A stretch of DNA of 64,000 nt from Sphaerisporangium fuscum (GCF_018531465.1 NZ_JAHDTF010000008.1:124001-188000), one strand, 5' to 3'; shown: positions 23,202-33,114, counted from the stretch's first letter. Translations and numbers: made by a program. Notes: generated by a model from the sequence alone, not told the origin.

Positions 23202-25028
23202 CTACTCACGGTCGTACGCCGAGGCGCGCCGCCGCCGGACGAGCAGTAAGGCGCCCACCCCCGCGAGCACCGCCACCCCGGCGACGACCGCCACCGTCAC
23301 CCCGGCACCCGGGCCGCTCCCCGCGGCCGCCGCCGGCACCGCCCGCAGCGTGTACACCGGCCAGTAGCCGCTGCCGCCGTACAGGAGGCCCTTGTCCTCC
23401 GGGACGGGGGTGATGGCGGCGATGCGGTCCTTGCGGTAGGCCTCCAGGTCGTTGGGGTAGTACAGGGCGATGACCGGGGCGTTGGTGTAGAGCCTGCGCT
23501 GCATCCGCTTGACGAGGTCCGCGCGCCTGGCGCGGTCGAGTTCGGTCAGCTGCCGCCGGTAGAGGTCCTCGTACTGCTCGTCGCAGTAGAACGACTCCGT
23601 GCCGCCGCCCCGGCCGCTCGCCGTCGGCCGGCGGGAGCACAGGTGCGTGGCGAGCACCTCCTCGGGGTCGGGGTCGACCGACCAGCCGCTGATCGCGATG
23701 TCGTACAGCGCGGTGCTGCCGGTCTCCTCGGTGAACTTGCTGGAGTCGAGCGGCCGGGTGGTGAGCCGGATGCCGATGTCCTTCAGCCAGCCGGTCAGGA
23801 ACTGCGCGATCTTCTCCTCGACCGGCGTCTCGGTGTGGATGCTGAAGCGCAGATCCAGCCTCCGCCCGCCGCCCGGCATGGTGCGGATCCCGTCCGGGCC
23901 CCGCTTGTAGCCGGCGTCGTCGAGCATCCTGTTCGCCCTGGCGGGGTCGTGGACGACGAGGTCGGCGCCCTCGGCCTTCCAGAAGAACTCCGGGTACATC
24001 GGCGGCACGACCGACCCGTCCGCCGGGACGGCCAGCCCGTCCTGCACCTGCTGGACCAGCGCCTTCTTGTCGATCGCGTAGTGGATCGCCTGCCGCACCC
24101 GCGCGTCCCTCAGCGCGGGATGCCCGTCGCCGATCGGCTCGCCGCCGGCCGTGGCCGCGCCGGGGTTGAGCGCGAGGTACGTCGAGCGCCTGCCCTGGGT
24201 GTTCCACCGGACGATGTCCGGGTCACCGGCGAGCGCCTGGTACTGGGGGGCCTGCAGCCGCCCGATCAGGTCGATGTCGCCCTTCTTCAGCCCGGCGTTC
24301 GCCGCCTCGGGGTTGGTGTAGAAGACGATGTCGAGCTCGTCGAGCCGCGGGGGGCCGCGCCAGTAGTCGGGATTGGGCTTCAGCCGGACGTAGGCGTCCT
24401 TCTTGTGCTCCACGGCGATGTACGGCCCGTCACCGACCATCGGATACCTGTCGTTCTCGAACGCCCCGACGTCCGGGACGTCCTTCCAGACGTGCTCCGG
24501 CACGATGGGGACGGGGGTGTCCAGCATCGACGCCTGCGGCTTCTTCGTCCTGATGACCAGGGTGCGGTCGTCGGGGGCCGTGACGCTCGCGAAGTTCTCC
24601 ACGGCGGTGCCGTTGGCCGTCTTGGCGGCGTCGTCGGTCATGAGCTTGTTGAACGTCCACGCGGCGTCCCCGGCCGTGACCGGCACCCCGTCCGACCACT
24701 TCGCCCGCCGGATGGTGAACGTCCAGGTGAGCTTGTCCGCCGACGTCCGCCACGACTCGGCGAGGTCCGGGCTCGGCCGGAGGGTCTTCGGGTCGGGCAC
24801 CGTGAGTTCGGCGTACGTCCAGCGCAGGATCGACGTCGACACCAGCCGCAGCGCCAAGAACGGGTTCATCGAGTCGACGCTCTGCGTCACCCCGATCCGC
24901 ACCACCCTCGCCCCCGCCGGCCCTTCGATCCCCGCCCGCGCCTCACTCCCCGCCCACAGCGGGCTCGCCGGCCCCGCCAGCCCCAGCACCACCGCCGCCA
25001 CCACGATCCGGCTCAAGCCTCTGACCAT
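23202..25028 (-). CDS. oligopeptide-binding protein, SBP family 5, with C-terminal TM
   Basis: A 608-residue solute-binding protein. A signal sequence (IVVAAVVLGLAGPASPLWAG) leads into a family 5 domain (LRPSPDLAESWRTSADKLTWTF... WSDGVPVTAGDAAWT). No lipobox Cys is present; instead a C-terminal hydrophobic helix (VAVVAGVAVLAGVGALLLV) followed by RRRR probably anchors it to the membrane, an arrangement seen in some actinomycete peptide-binding proteins. ATG 25028 is chosen because GGGAAGG lies upstream. It is the first gene of the importer operon. Uptake of signalling peptides is possible but not shown. Confidence 0.9.
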   Translation of the reverse strand: MVRGLSRIVVAAVVLGLAGPASPLWAGSEARAGIEGPAGARVVRIGVTQSVDSMNPFLALRLVSTSILRWTYAELTVPDPKTLRPSPDLAESWRTSADKLTWTFTIRRAKWSDGVPVTAGDAAWTFNKLMTDDAAKTANGTAVENFASVTAPDDRTLVIRTKKPQASMLDTPVPIVPEHVWKDVPDVGAFENDRYPMVGDGPYIAVEHKKDAYVRLKPNPDYWRGPPRLDELDIVFYTNPEAANAGLKKGDIDLIGRLQAPQYQALAGDPDIVRWNTQGRRSTYLALNPGAATAGGEPIGDGHPALRDARVRQAIHYAIDKKALVQQVQDGLAVPADGSVVPPMYPEFFWKAEGADLVVHDPARANRMLDDAGYKRGPDGIRTMPGGGRRLDLRFSIHTETPVEEKIAQFLTGWLKDIGIRLTTRPLDSSKFTEETGSTALYDIAISGWSVDPDPEEVLATHLCSRRPTASGRGGGTESFYCDEQYEDLYRRQLTELDRARRADLVKRMQRRLYTNAPVIALYYPNDLEAYRKDRIAAITPVPEDKGLLYGGSGYWPVYTLRAVPAAAAGSGPGAGVTVAVVAGVAVLAGVGALLLVRRRRASAYDRE

Positions 25029-25168
25029 GTGGTTCACCACCTTCCCGGTGCCCTTGTACCGGAGGCTCACCTCGCCGAGGGGGCAGGTCAATGGCCGAAC
25101 GAAAATTGTTTTACGTCCGTTGCAATCGACCGACGCTATTTTTCATGACAAGTCGGTCGTCAGGGTGG

Positions 25169-25192
25169 CTTGACGTCAAGATGGCTTGACGT
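25169..25192 (+). promoter_or_regulatory. palindrome/direct repeat promoter region, possibly leaderless
   Basis: CTTGACGTCAAG (25169-25180) is a perfect 12-bp palindrome and CTTGACGT recurs at 25185-25192. TTGACG (25170-25175) is a good -35; GATGCT lies 17 bases later. The gene at 25205 has no recognisable ribosome site, so it may be made from a leaderless mRNA with the repeat acting as an operator. Confidence 0.45.
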
Positions 25193-25204
25193 GATGCTTC
25201 CGTC

Positions 25205-25657
25205 ATGATCACTCCTGACATGCTCGAGAAGCAGTTCACGCTGGTGACCGCCGCCGCCCGGCACGATCGGCTGCGGGCCCGTGAGGCGCTGGCCTCGACG
25301 GTGGGCGAGGAGGACGTCCGCGCCGCGGGGCCCGAGCCGGAGGCGCCGGCGCTGAGCAGGGAGGAGGCGCTGGAACTCCTCGCCCTCGGCGAGGTGATCG
25401 CCCGGAAGGCCGCCTACGGGCGCCAGCTCACCGTCCGTTCGGCCCGCGCCGCCGGAGCCTCGTGGTCGCAGATCGGCGCGGCCCTCGGCACCAGCAAGCA
25501 GGCGGCGTGGGAGGCGCACGGCCGGTGGATCGAGGACCAGGCCGAGCGGCACCGCCGCGACGGCTACTCCGGCATGGACCCCGAGTCCGTCGCCGCCGCC
25601 CGCGCCCTCGCCGGTGAGTCCGACAACGACGAGCGGCCCGCCGGAGACCCGGCATGA
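25205..25657 (+). CDS. small HTH protein, possible leaderless gene
   Basis: A 150-residue protein. An acidic, helical first half is followed by a helix-turn-helix at about 80-108 ([30 protein letters not shown]), similar in kind to the one in the 78-residue protein at 47120. No ribosome site precedes ATG 25205. Its stop overlaps the start of a truncated epoxide hydrolase (ATGA). It is probably a DNA-binding regulator, with the palindrome at 25169 as candidate target. Confidence 0.7.
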   Translation: MITPDMLEKQFTLVTAAARHDRLRAREALASTVGEEDVRAAGPEPEAPALSREEALELLALGEVIARKAAYGRQLTVRSARAAGASWSQIGAALGTSKQAAWEAHGRWIEDQAERHRRDGYSGMDPESVAAARALAGESDNDERPAGDPA

Positions 25658-25812
25658 ACGTGAGGGAGGAGGTCATCCGGCCGTTCACCGTCGACGTCCC
25701 GGAGGAGGACCTTGAGGATCTGCGTGCTCGCCTGGCGGCCACCCGGTGGCCGGACGAGGTGGGCGGGGGCGGCTGGGCGTACGGCGTGCCACTCGCCTAC
25801 CTGCGGGGTGAC
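25654..25812 (+). pseudogene. epoxide hydrolase N-terminal fragment, truncated
   Basis: The first 50 or so residues ([20 protein letters not shown], then [21 protein letters not shown]) are a clear EHN domain, the N-terminal region of microsomal-type epoxide hydrolases. Homology stops near 25806, where the family continues with a Trp-rich segment, and no catalytic alpha/beta-hydrolase domain follows. The frame stays open only because it runs antisense to the next gene. It is a deletion remnant translationally coupled to the HTH gene. Confidence 0.75.
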
Positions 25813-25881
25813 CGCCGCGCGGCCCGCCCTCCGCGTGCCGCTCGACGATCCGGGGGAAGGCCGTCCACCCCGCGGCTCAGG

Positions 25882-27234
25882 TCACGGCTTCAGCTTGTCG
25901 GCCTCCCGGACGTCGTGGAGGTGGATCAGGACGTCGAAGGAGCGGGCGATCGCGATGTCCAGGTCGGGGTAGGGGTACAGCGTGCCGATGTTGCGCGTCG
26001 GCCGGGAGACCGACAGCCAGGCGCGCGCGGCGGCCGGGGCGTCGCGGACGTCGAGGTAGTAGTCCCGGTACGGGACCTGGTCGATGGTGTGCTCGTTCAT
26101 GCCGGGCTCGGCGGGGCCCACGGTGAACTTCTTCCATTCACCGCCGAGGGCGGTGTCCTTCGACAGGAAGGAGCCCTGGTCGAACGTGAAGCCGATGGCG
26201 AGGTAGTTCCCGCCCATCGTGTCGCGCAGGAACGCCCCCTGCGTCTTCGGGTACATCTTCGGGTCCCCGGCGACGTAGCCGACGTGGTCGTTCTGCGCCG
26301 ACAGGAGGATCTTGCCGCCGGTGCGCCGCTGCCACCAGGTGACGTTCCGGGCCATCACCTCGTCCCGGAAGCGCTCCGAGGCGGCCACCGAGTCCGGGTC
26401 CGTGAGGTCCACGGTGAGGAATTCGGCGGTCTGTGCGATGGACCGGGCGTTCTGCTCGGCCCATTCGAACGCCTCTCCGCCGGAGCCCTTCCGGCCGCTG
26501 ACCAGTTCCAGAGCCTGCTGTGCCTTGGCCGCCAGCCGCTTTCGTTCCGCGAGCGGCTTGCGCAGGTAGGCGAAGACGTCGTCGATCGGGCGCAGGCCGG
26601 TGTAGAGCTCGTCGAGCCGCGGCAGCGACCGGGGGTCGTTCTCCCGCACGTAGCCGGTCACGCGGCCGAAGAACTCGTCGCTGAGCGTGGGGGCGCCGAT
26701 GTCGTCACCCATGAAGTGGACGGGGTGGCCGGGATGGCGCCGGTTGTGGTCGCGCATCCACTCGATGAGGTTCACGAACTCCTCGCGCTCCCATGGGGAG
26801 TCGGCCAGCGTCTGCTTGGCGAGCTTGCGGGCGTCGCCCCTGCCGGTCTGGACGTACTCATCGATCTGGAGTCCCGCCGACCAGCTCAGCTCCAGGGCGA
26901 AGGTGGTGAAACCCTTCTTCTCGACGAGGTGGCGGAAGACTCGCTCCTTCATGGTGAAGAACTGGTGGGAGCCGTGGGTGGCCTCGCCGAGGCCGACGAC
27001 TTCGGCGTCGCCGATCATGGAGTCCAGTGCTCGCAGGTCGGCCGTGTTCCTTCCGGGCTCGGTGGAGCGCAGCGGGTGGGCCGCCTGCTGTAGGGCGTGG
27101 ACCGGGTCCCGCGTCGTGCCGCCGGTGCCGGCCAGGGCCGCCTGGGCCGCCACAGGGACGAGGACCGCTCCCGTCGCGATCGCCGCCGCCGCCCGCAGTA
27201 CCCGCCGGCTCATGCGCTTCTGGTGCCTGGACAT
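25882..27234 (-). CDS. exported erythromycin-esterase family protein
   Basis: A 450-residue protein of the erythromycin esterase/succinoglycan-biosynthesis family. A Tat/Sec-like signal ([29 protein letters not shown], in parts) precedes the domain. The conserved [13 protein letters not shown] (81-93) carries the Glu84/His87 pair equivalent to the EreB active site, and [12 protein letters not shown] supplies a further His. Family members open macrolactones or hydrolyse other esters; the substrate here is not known. ATG 27234 follows AGAGGAAA. Its 3' end abuts the epoxide-hydrolase remnant, suggesting a past rearrangement. Confidence 0.87.
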   Translation of the reverse strand: MSRHQKRMSRRVLRAAAAIATGAVLVPVAAQAALAGTGGTTRDPVHALQQAAHPLRSTEPGRNTADLRALDSMIGDAEVVGLGEATHGSHQFFTMKERVFRHLVEKKGFTTFALELSWSAGLQIDEYVQTGRGDARKLAKQTLADSPWEREEFVNLIEWMRDHNRRHPGHPVHFMGDDIGAPTLSDEFFGRVTGYVRENDPRSLPRLDELYTGLRPIDDVFAYLRKPLAERKRLAAKAQQALELVSGRKGSGGEAFEWAEQNARSIAQTAEFLTVDLTDPDSVAASERFRDEVMARNVTWWQRRTGGKILLSAQNDHVGYVAGDPKMYPKTQGAFLRDTMGGNYLAIGFTFDQGSFLSKDTALGGEWKKFTVGPAEPGMNEHTIDQVPYRDYYLDVRDAPAAARAWLSVSRPTRNIGTLYPYPDLDIAIARSFDVLIHLHDVREADKLKP

Positions 27235-27523
27235 ACAGTTTTCCTCTTAACTCGCGTATTGCCGTTCGGCGATCTCATGGCGAGATCGAGCCGTCGACGA
27301 CAGTACGGACGCGTGGGCGCGCTTCCCATGACGCTGACCAGCGAATTCCGGGTGAGGTGAGCAGGCGCGTCAGGGTGGGGCGGGCACTACCGCGGGCCGC
27401 GGAGCGAGGTCACCCGCCCCCGGACAGTAGGGCATCCTGGGGACATAAGGGGGTAGAACGGGAGACGGGGTCGCGGGCGGCCGGGCGGCAGGCCGCCGCC
27501 GCGCGGGATCAGGGAGGTGCACC

Positions 27524-28954
27524 TTGCGGCAGCTGAGCGCGGTGGACGCGCAGTTCCTGAACTTCGAGACCGACACCAACGTGGCCAACATCGCGGGCCT
27601 GTCGATCCTGGAGGGCGAGCTGACCCGCGACGAGCTGGTGAAGCTGGTGGAGGAGCGGTGCGCGCTCGTACCCCAGCTCAGGCAGCGGATCCTGCAGGTC
27701 CCCTTCAATCTCGACCACCCGTACTGGGTGCAGGACGAGGCCGTCGACCTGGACTACCACGTGCGCGAGCTGGCCCTGCCGCACCCGGGCACCGACCGGC
27801 AACTGGCCGCGCAGGTCGCCCGGCTGCACTCACGGCGGCTCGACCGGCGCCACCCGCTGTGGGAGATGTACCTCATCCACGGTCTGCACGGCGGCCGTAC
27901 CGCCCTGTACGTCAAGCTGCACCACGCCACGATCGACGGCATGGGCGGCGCCGACGTGCTGGCCGCGTTCATGGACCTGGAGCCGCGGCCCCGGCGCGAG
28001 GCGCCCGCGCCGCCCCCCGAACCCGACCTCGGCCCCGAGACGGCCGAGATGCTGGTCAGGACCGCGGCCCGCCTGGCGGCCAACCCCGCCCACCTGTTGC
28101 GGTTCCTCGTCGAGGCGGTGCCGCGCCTCGACGAGATCCCGCTGGTCAACCAGCTCCCCGGCGCCGTCCCGGTGGCCCGGGCCATGCGGTCGGTCACCCG
28201 CTACCTCTACGGAGGAGACGAGGTGCCGGAGCTGCCCAAGCTGCCCGTGCCGCGCACGCCCTTCAACGGCCCGATCTCCGCCCACCGCCGCTTCGCCTAC
28301 ACCGAGCTGCCGCTGGCCGAGGTGAAGCGGATCAAGAACGCCTTCGGCGTCACCGTCAACGACGTGGTCATGACGCTCGCCGCCACGGCCGTACGGCGCT
28401 GGCTGATCGACCAGGAGGCGCTGCCCGAGGAGCCGCTGGTGGCCGGCGTCCCGTTCTCCCTGCGCGAGGTCGAGGACGACGGGCCCGGCAACCAGGTCAC
28501 GCTCATGATCACCCCGCTGGCGACGCAGGTCGACGACCCCCGCGAGCGGCTCCAGGCGGTGCACAAGGCGATGCGCCGGATCAAGGACCGGTTCGGCCTC
28601 GCCCCCGCCCGCTGGCTGCGGAACCTGAGCGAGAGCATGCCCGCCGCCCTGACCGGCCTGGCCGACCGCGCCGCCTTCGGCCTCGCCGCCCAGACCTCCC
28701 CGGCGGTCAACCTGATCGTCTCGAACATCCCGGGACCGCAGATCCCGTTGTACATCGGGGGGCGGCGCCTGCTGGCCCAGTACCCGGTGTCGGTCGTCAC
28801 CGACGCCAGCGGCGGCCTCAACATCACCGCCTTCTCCTACAACGGCGACATCGCCGTGGGGGTGGTCGCCGACCGTACGATGGTCCCCGACGTCTGGCAC
28901 ATCACCGAGTACCTCCAGGACGCCCTCGAGGAGCTGAGCTCCCTGGCCGGATGA
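27524..28954 (+). CDS. wax ester synthase/diacylglycerol acyltransferase
   Basis: A 476-residue WS/DGAT-family enzyme. HHATIDG (133-139) is the HHxxxDG catalytic motif, PLWEMYLIHGL lies just before it, and NVVMTL/ND-V and a C-terminal NLIVSNIPGP block (V-SNVPGP motif) complete the family pattern. It esterifies acyl-CoA with diacylglycerol or fatty alcohols at the membrane surface, giving storage lipid. The start is TTG 27524 with AGGGAGGTG six bases upstream; no better ATG/GTG exists without losing the conserved LSAVDAQFL. It lies alone on its strand after a 289-base gap. Confidence 0.9.
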   Translation: MRQLSAVDAQFLNFETDTNVANIAGLSILEGELTRDELVKLVEERCALVPQLRQRILQVPFNLDHPYWVQDEAVDLDYHVRELALPHPGTDRQLAAQVARLHSRRLDRRHPLWEMYLIHGLHGGRTALYVKLHHATIDGMGGADVLAAFMDLEPRPRREAPAPPPEPDLGPETAEMLVRTAARLAANPAHLLRFLVEAVPRLDEIPLVNQLPGAVPVARAMRSVTRYLYGGDEVPELPKLPVPRTPFNGPISAHRRFAYTELPLAEVKRIKNAFGVTVNDVVMTLAATAVRRWLIDQEALPEEPLVAGVPFSLREVEDDGPGNQVTLMITPLATQVDDPRERLQAVHKAMRRIKDRFGLAPARWLRNLSESMPAALTGLADRAAFGLAAQTSPAVNLIVSNIPGPQIPLYIGGRRLLAQYPVSVVTDASGGLNITAFSYNGDIAVGVVADRTMVPDVWHITEYLQDALEELSSLAG

Positions 28955-29013
28955 TCCGGCGGCTCAACGGGGAGTCAACGGATCCTCAACACGCCACCGC
29001 CTACCGTCCGTGC

Positions 29014-30000
29014 GTGTTACGCATCCATTTCACCTCCGAGGACCTTCGCCGGGTCACGGTGGCGCAGCGGCCCGACCCGCTCTGGGACGTGCTGCTGAGC
29101 CTCCATGTGCTGCAGGAGAAGGGGGATCCGGTGTTCCGTGAATGGCGGCGGCAGGTACCGGCGGCGAGGACGCCGGGCATACGGCTGCTCGTCGAGCTGG
29201 CCCCGCCGAGCGGGTACTCTCCCGATTTCCTCACCCCGGGACGGGGAGAGGCGGGCATCGAGTGCCAGATCGACCGGCTGCTGTCGACGCCCCGCGCGCG
29301 GCTGCGCGACGACCTCACCTACATGGCGAGCGAGCAGCCCGTCACGCCCTGGGTCCGGGAGCTCGCCACCGGAGGGCTGCCCGCGCTGAATCGGCTCGCA
29401 CGGGCCGTGGAGAACTACCACCGCTCGTGCCTGGCCCCGTACCAGGACGTGATCCACACGCACCTGGAGGCCGACAGGATCCGCAGAGGGCGCCTGCTGA
29501 TGCGCGGCGGGATCGACGGGCTGCTGGCGGGGCTGCACCGGAGCGTGTCCTGGCGGCCGCCGGTGCTCGAGGTGGCCGACTACGTCGACCACGACATCCA
29601 CCTGTGGGGGCGCGGGCTGGTCCTGCTGCCCTCCCTGTTCTGCCGCCGTCACCCCATCACGCTCAGGCACGTCGGGGAGCCGCCCGTGCTGGTCTACCCG
29701 GTGTCGCCGCCGCCGGGCTGGCTGCCGCGCGCGGGCGAACGGGAATCGGGGCGGGACGCCCTGTCGGACCTGCTCGGTCACACCCGGGCGGCGGTGCTGA
29801 GAGCCTGCGTGGACACGATCACCACGACCCAGCTCGCCGACCGGGCCGGTGTGTCCATCTCCTCCGCCAGCCGGCAGGCCACCGTGCTGCGCGAGGCCGG
29901 CCTCCTGGACACCCGGCGCGACGGCGGCGCCGTCCTGCACGACCTCACCGACCTCGGCATCGCCCTCCTCAACGGCAGGCACACCGCCCCCCGCCCATGA
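29014..30000 (+). CDS. ArsR-like winged-helix regulator with DUF5937-type N-terminus
   Basis: A 328-residue protein. The N-terminal 230 residues (starting RIHFTSEDLRRVTVA) form the DUF5937-like domain that accompanies a C-terminal ArsR-type winged helix (TTQLADRAGVSISSASRQATVLREAGLLDTRRDGG). Start GTG 29014; the second codon is TTA, the rare leucine codon that makes genes bldA-dependent in Streptomyces. A second protein with the same layout is at 48709-49686. Targets are unknown. Confidence 0.8.
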   Translation: MLRIHFTSEDLRRVTVAQRPDPLWDVLLSLHVLQEKGDPVFREWRRQVPAARTPGIRLLVELAPPSGYSPDFLTPGRGEAGIECQIDRLLSTPRARLRDDLTYMASEQPVTPWVRELATGGLPALNRLARAVENYHRSCLAPYQDVIHTHLEADRIRRGRLLMRGGIDGLLAGLHRSVSWRPPVLEVADYVDHDIHLWGRGLVLLPSLFCRRHPITLRHVGEPPVLVYPVSPPPGWLPRAGERESGRDALSDLLGHTRAAVLRACVDTITTTQLADRAGVSISSASRQATVLREAGLLDTRRDGGAVLHDLTDLGIALLNGRHTAPRP

Positions 30001-30010
30001 CCCACTCGGT

Positions 30011-31951
30011 TCAGGACGCGGTGAGGTCGTAGATCGTCGTGCCGCCCGCGGTCCGGGCCGGGTAGGTGGACCGGACCCAGGCGGCGATCCGCTGGGCGTC
30101 GTCGCTGCCGCCGGTGTCGCCGCCGCGGCCGCCCATCATGCCTCCGCCGATGAAGTAGTGGATCTTTCCTTCGGCCACGTACTGCTTGAAGGTCGCGAGG
30201 CTGGGGGCGGGATCGGTGCCGTTGAAGCCGCCGAGGGCCATGACGGGCCGGCCGGTGGCGAGCTGGTGACCGGCGGCGTTGTTCGAGCCCACCGTCGCGG
30301 CCACCCAGGTGTAGGAGGAGGCGTTCCGCTGGAGCAGGGCCGTGAGCTCGGCGGAGGGAGTACTGCCGAACAGCAGCCCCGTACCGCCGCCGCGCGGCCC
30401 TCCACCGTTCAGGCCCCCGCCACCCGGCCACCGCCGCCGGCCGCGGCCACCCTGCCCCGGTACACCGGCCTGGGCCCGGCCCTGTCCCGGGATGCCGGCC
30501 GGGCCGGCCGTGGGGATGGCGCCGCCGTGCGCCGTGCTCGCCGTCTGCGCGGCGTACGCGGCCGGGCCCGCGAGGCAGGCCGCGAACGCCAGGGCCACGA
30601 CCGAGGTGACGGCGGGCCCCACCCGCCGCCGCGTGCCGAGAAGCGCCGAGGCGGCGAGCACCCCGCCCGCGAGCACCGCGTACCGCAGCGCGGGGTACCA
30701 GTCGGGGGTGCGGTTCAGCAGGATGTACGCCCAGCACGCCGTCACGGCCACCGCCGCGGCGAGGGTCACGGTGGCGGCGGGCGCGCGCCGCTTCCTCCAC
30801 AGCGAGGCGGCCCCCATGCCGGCCAGGGCGGCGACGGCGGGGGCGAGCGCCACGGTGTAGTACGCGTGGATGATCCCCTGGCTCAAGCTGAACACCAGCC
30901 CGGTCACCACCAGCCAGCCGCCCCACAGTGCGAACCCCGCGCGTTCGGGATCGGTGCGCGGGGCGCCCCGGCGCAGCCACAGGCCGGCGGCCAGCATGAC
31001 CAGCGCGGCCGGGAGCAGCCAGGACACCTGGCCGCCCATCTCGGTGTCGAGCAGCCGCAGCCAGCCCGCCTCCTGGTTCAGGTTGCCGAGGCCGCCGGTC
31101 TCCTCACCGGTCAGCCGGCCCAGGCCGTTGTAGCCGAGGGCCAGTTCGAGCACGCTGTCGGTCTGCGACCCGCCGATGTACGGACGCGATCCGGCCGGGA
31201 CGAGCGCGACGACCGCGACCCACCACCCTGCGGCCACCACCATGGCGGCTCCGGCCGTCAGCAGCTGCCGTACGCGCCGCCACGCGGTCCCGGGGGCGGT
31301 GAGGAGATAAGTCAGCGCGAACCCCGGCACCACCAGGAACGCCTGCAGCATCTTGGCCAGGAACGCGGTGCCGACGCACGACGCCGCGAACACCAGCCAG
31401 CCGGTGTGCCCGCGTTCCTGCGCCCGCACCATGCCGTACGCGCCGAGGGTGAGCAGCAGCACCAGCAGCGCGTCGGGGTTGTTGAACCGGAACATCAGCG
31501 CGGCGACCGGGGTGAGCGCGAGCGCCGTCCCGGCGAGCAGCCCTGCCCCCGGCCCGAGATGGCGGCGCACCGTCGCGTACAGGACCCCCACCGCGGCGAC
31601 GCCCATCAGCGCCTGCGGCACCAGGAGGCTCCAGGAGTTCAGCCCGAAGACGCGGGCGGACAGCTCCATCGGCCACAGCGAGGCGGGTGTCTTGTCCACG
31701 GTGATGAAGTTCGCCGCGTCCGAGGAGCCGAAGAAGAACGCCTGCCAGCTCCGGGTGCCGGCCTGGACGGCGGCGGAGTAGAACTGGTTGGCCCATCCCG
31801 AGGCCCCGAGCCCCCACAGGTAGAGCACCGCCGTCCCGGCCAGGAGCGCGAGCGGCCCCGGCCACGCCCGGCGCGGCCCGCCCCGGATCCACGCCCGCCG
31901 CGTCGCCGTCGAGCCTTGGGCGGCTGCCGCCCCGCCGAGGGTGGTAGTCAC
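30011..31951 (-). CDS. glycosyltransferase family 39 membrane protein
   Basis: A 646-residue polytopic protein with about 11-12 transmembrane helices. The first loop contains NQFYSAAVQAGTRSWQAFFFG...NFITVDKTPASLWPM, the GT39/ArnT-like conserved region. A Gly/Pro/Arg-rich low-complexity stretch (about 460-520) leads to a C-terminal soluble domain with GRPVMALGGFNGTDP. Such enzymes use lipid-linked sugars to glycosylate extracellular acceptors. GTG 31951 follows AAAGGACGG. It is transcribed alone, convergent with the HTH gene. Confidence 0.85.
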   Translation of the reverse strand: MTTTLGGAAAAQGSTATRRAWIRGGPRRAWPGPLALLAGTAVLYLWGLGASGWANQFYSAAVQAGTRSWQAFFFGSSDAANFITVDKTPASLWPMELSARVFGLNSWSLLVPQALMGVAAVGVLYATVRRHLGPGAGLLAGTALALTPVAALMFRFNNPDALLVLLLTLGAYGMVRAQERGHTGWLVFAASCVGTAFLAKMLQAFLVVPGFALTYLLTAPGTAWRRVRQLLTAGAAMVVAAGWWVAVVALVPAGSRPYIGGSQTDSVLELALGYNGLGRLTGEETGGLGNLNQEAGWLRLLDTEMGGQVSWLLPAALVMLAAGLWLRRGAPRTDPERAGFALWGGWLVVTGLVFSLSQGIIHAYYTVALAPAVAALAGMGAASLWRKRRAPAATVTLAAAVAVTACWAYILLNRTPDWYPALRYAVLAGGVLAASALLGTRRRVGPAVTSVVALAFAACLAGPAAYAAQTASTAHGGAIPTAGPAGIPGQGRAQAGVPGQGGRGRRRWPGGGGLNGGGPRGGGTGLLFGSTPSAELTALLQRNASSYTWVAATVGSNNAAGHQLATGRPVMALGGFNGTDPAPSLATFKQYVAEGKIHYFIGGGMMGGRGGDTGGSDDAQRIAAWVRSTYPARTAGGTTIYDLTAS

Positions 31952-32079
31952 AGGGACCGTCCTTTGCCGGTTGCGCTGGGATGTACCGGCAAAGCTAGGC
32001 GCGCACGACTACCAGCCCCGTAAGAGAAGTTTGAGAACTTCATGAATTCCCCGGCCGCGACCCGGCCGGGGTGGAGAGG

Positions 32080-32985
32080 TCAGGGGAGCAGGGCCATGCG
32101 GGCGGCGCCGACCAGGCCGGCGTCGCGGCCGAGGGCGGCGGGGGTGACCTGGAGGCGGCGGACGAACCCCAGCTTGGCGTGTGCGGCGACGGCGCGGCGC
32201 AGCGGGGCGAACAGCACCTCGCCCGCCCCGGCCACCCCGCCGCCGATCACCACCTGGTCCAGGTCGCAGATCGCGGCCACCGAGACGACGCCCCGCGCCA
32301 GGGCGTCGGCCGCCCGCTCGAACGCGGCCAGGGCGATCTCCTCGCCCGCGCCGGCCGCCTCGGCCAGCCGGCGCGCGTCGGGCCCGTCCCAGCCCTGCTC
32401 GCGCGCCCAGCGGACCATCGAGGGCCCACTGGAGATCGTCTCGACGCAGCCGATGCCCCCGCACGGGCAGGGCGAGCCGGCGGGGTCGACCGAGATGTGC
32501 CCGATGTGCCCGGCGTTCCCGGTCGGCCCGGTGAACGGGACCCCGTCGAGGACGAGGCCGCCGCCGATGCCGGTGGAGACGACGATGCCGAGCATGGTGG
32601 CGCTGCCGCGCCCGGCTCCGCGCCAGTGCTCCCCGGCGGCCGCGGCGACGGCGTCCCCCACCAGCCGTGACGGGACGTCCGGAACGACCTCGGCCACCTG
32701 GGCGAGGATCGGGAACTCGCGCCAGGCCGGGATGTTGACGGGGCTGACCGTGCCGGCGAGCAAGTCGAGCGGCCCGGCGGAGGCGACGCTGACCGCGAGC
32801 GGCGCGGCGTCTCCCGCGACCTCCTTCAGCAGGTCCGTCAGCGCCGCGCTCACCACGTCCGCCTGTCCGGCGGGCGCCGCCGGGGTGGGCACCTCTTTGC
32901 GCCGGAGAACCGCGCCGTCCTCGCCGATCATGGCCGCGGCCAGCTTTGTGCCGCCGATGTCGGCGGCGAGCACGTACGGGGTCAT
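32080..32985 (-). CDS. ROK-family sugar kinase
   Basis: A 301-residue ROK kinase. DIGGTK (9-14) is the phosphate-binding motif, GTGIGGGLV-type DNA-encoded VSTGIGGGLVLDG follows, and CPCGGIGCVE is the Zn-binding ROK signature. It phosphorylates a hexose such as glucose, mannose or N-acetylmannosamine in the cytoplasm. ATG 32985 has GAGGAG upstream. It lies next to the ROK repressor and opposite a sugar importer and alpha-mannosidase, so mannose or an aminosugar derivative is a sensible substrate. Confidence 0.9.
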   Translation of the reverse strand: MTPYVLAADIGGTKLAAAMIGEDGAVLRRKEVPTPAAPAGQADVVSAALTDLLKEVAGDAAPLAVSVASAGPLDLLAGTVSPVNIPAWREFPILAQVAEVVPDVPSRLVGDAVAAAAGEHWRGAGRGSATMLGIVVSTGIGGGLVLDGVPFTGPTGNAGHIGHISVDPAGSPCPCGGIGCVETISSGPSMVRWAREQGWDGPDARRLAEAAGAGEEIALAAFERAADALARGVVSVAAICDLDQVVIGGGVAGAGEVLFAPLRRAVAAHAKLGFVRRLQVTPAALGRDAGLVGAARMALLP

Positions 32986-33114
32986 GGTCTCCTCGTCGCG
33001 GGAAGGTGGGGGACCGGCCGTCCCGGGCCCAGGCCGATGGTAGGTGAGCGCGGGGCGTCCGGAAGAGGCAGGTGGGGGCGGGGAACGGGTCGGGCCTGGG
33101 GCGTGATCAGCATC

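Noticed and set aside
25813..27093. Continuation of the epoxide-hydrolase frame to 27093
   Set aside because: Beyond 25812 it is antisense to the erythromycin-esterase homologue and has no similarity to hydrolases.
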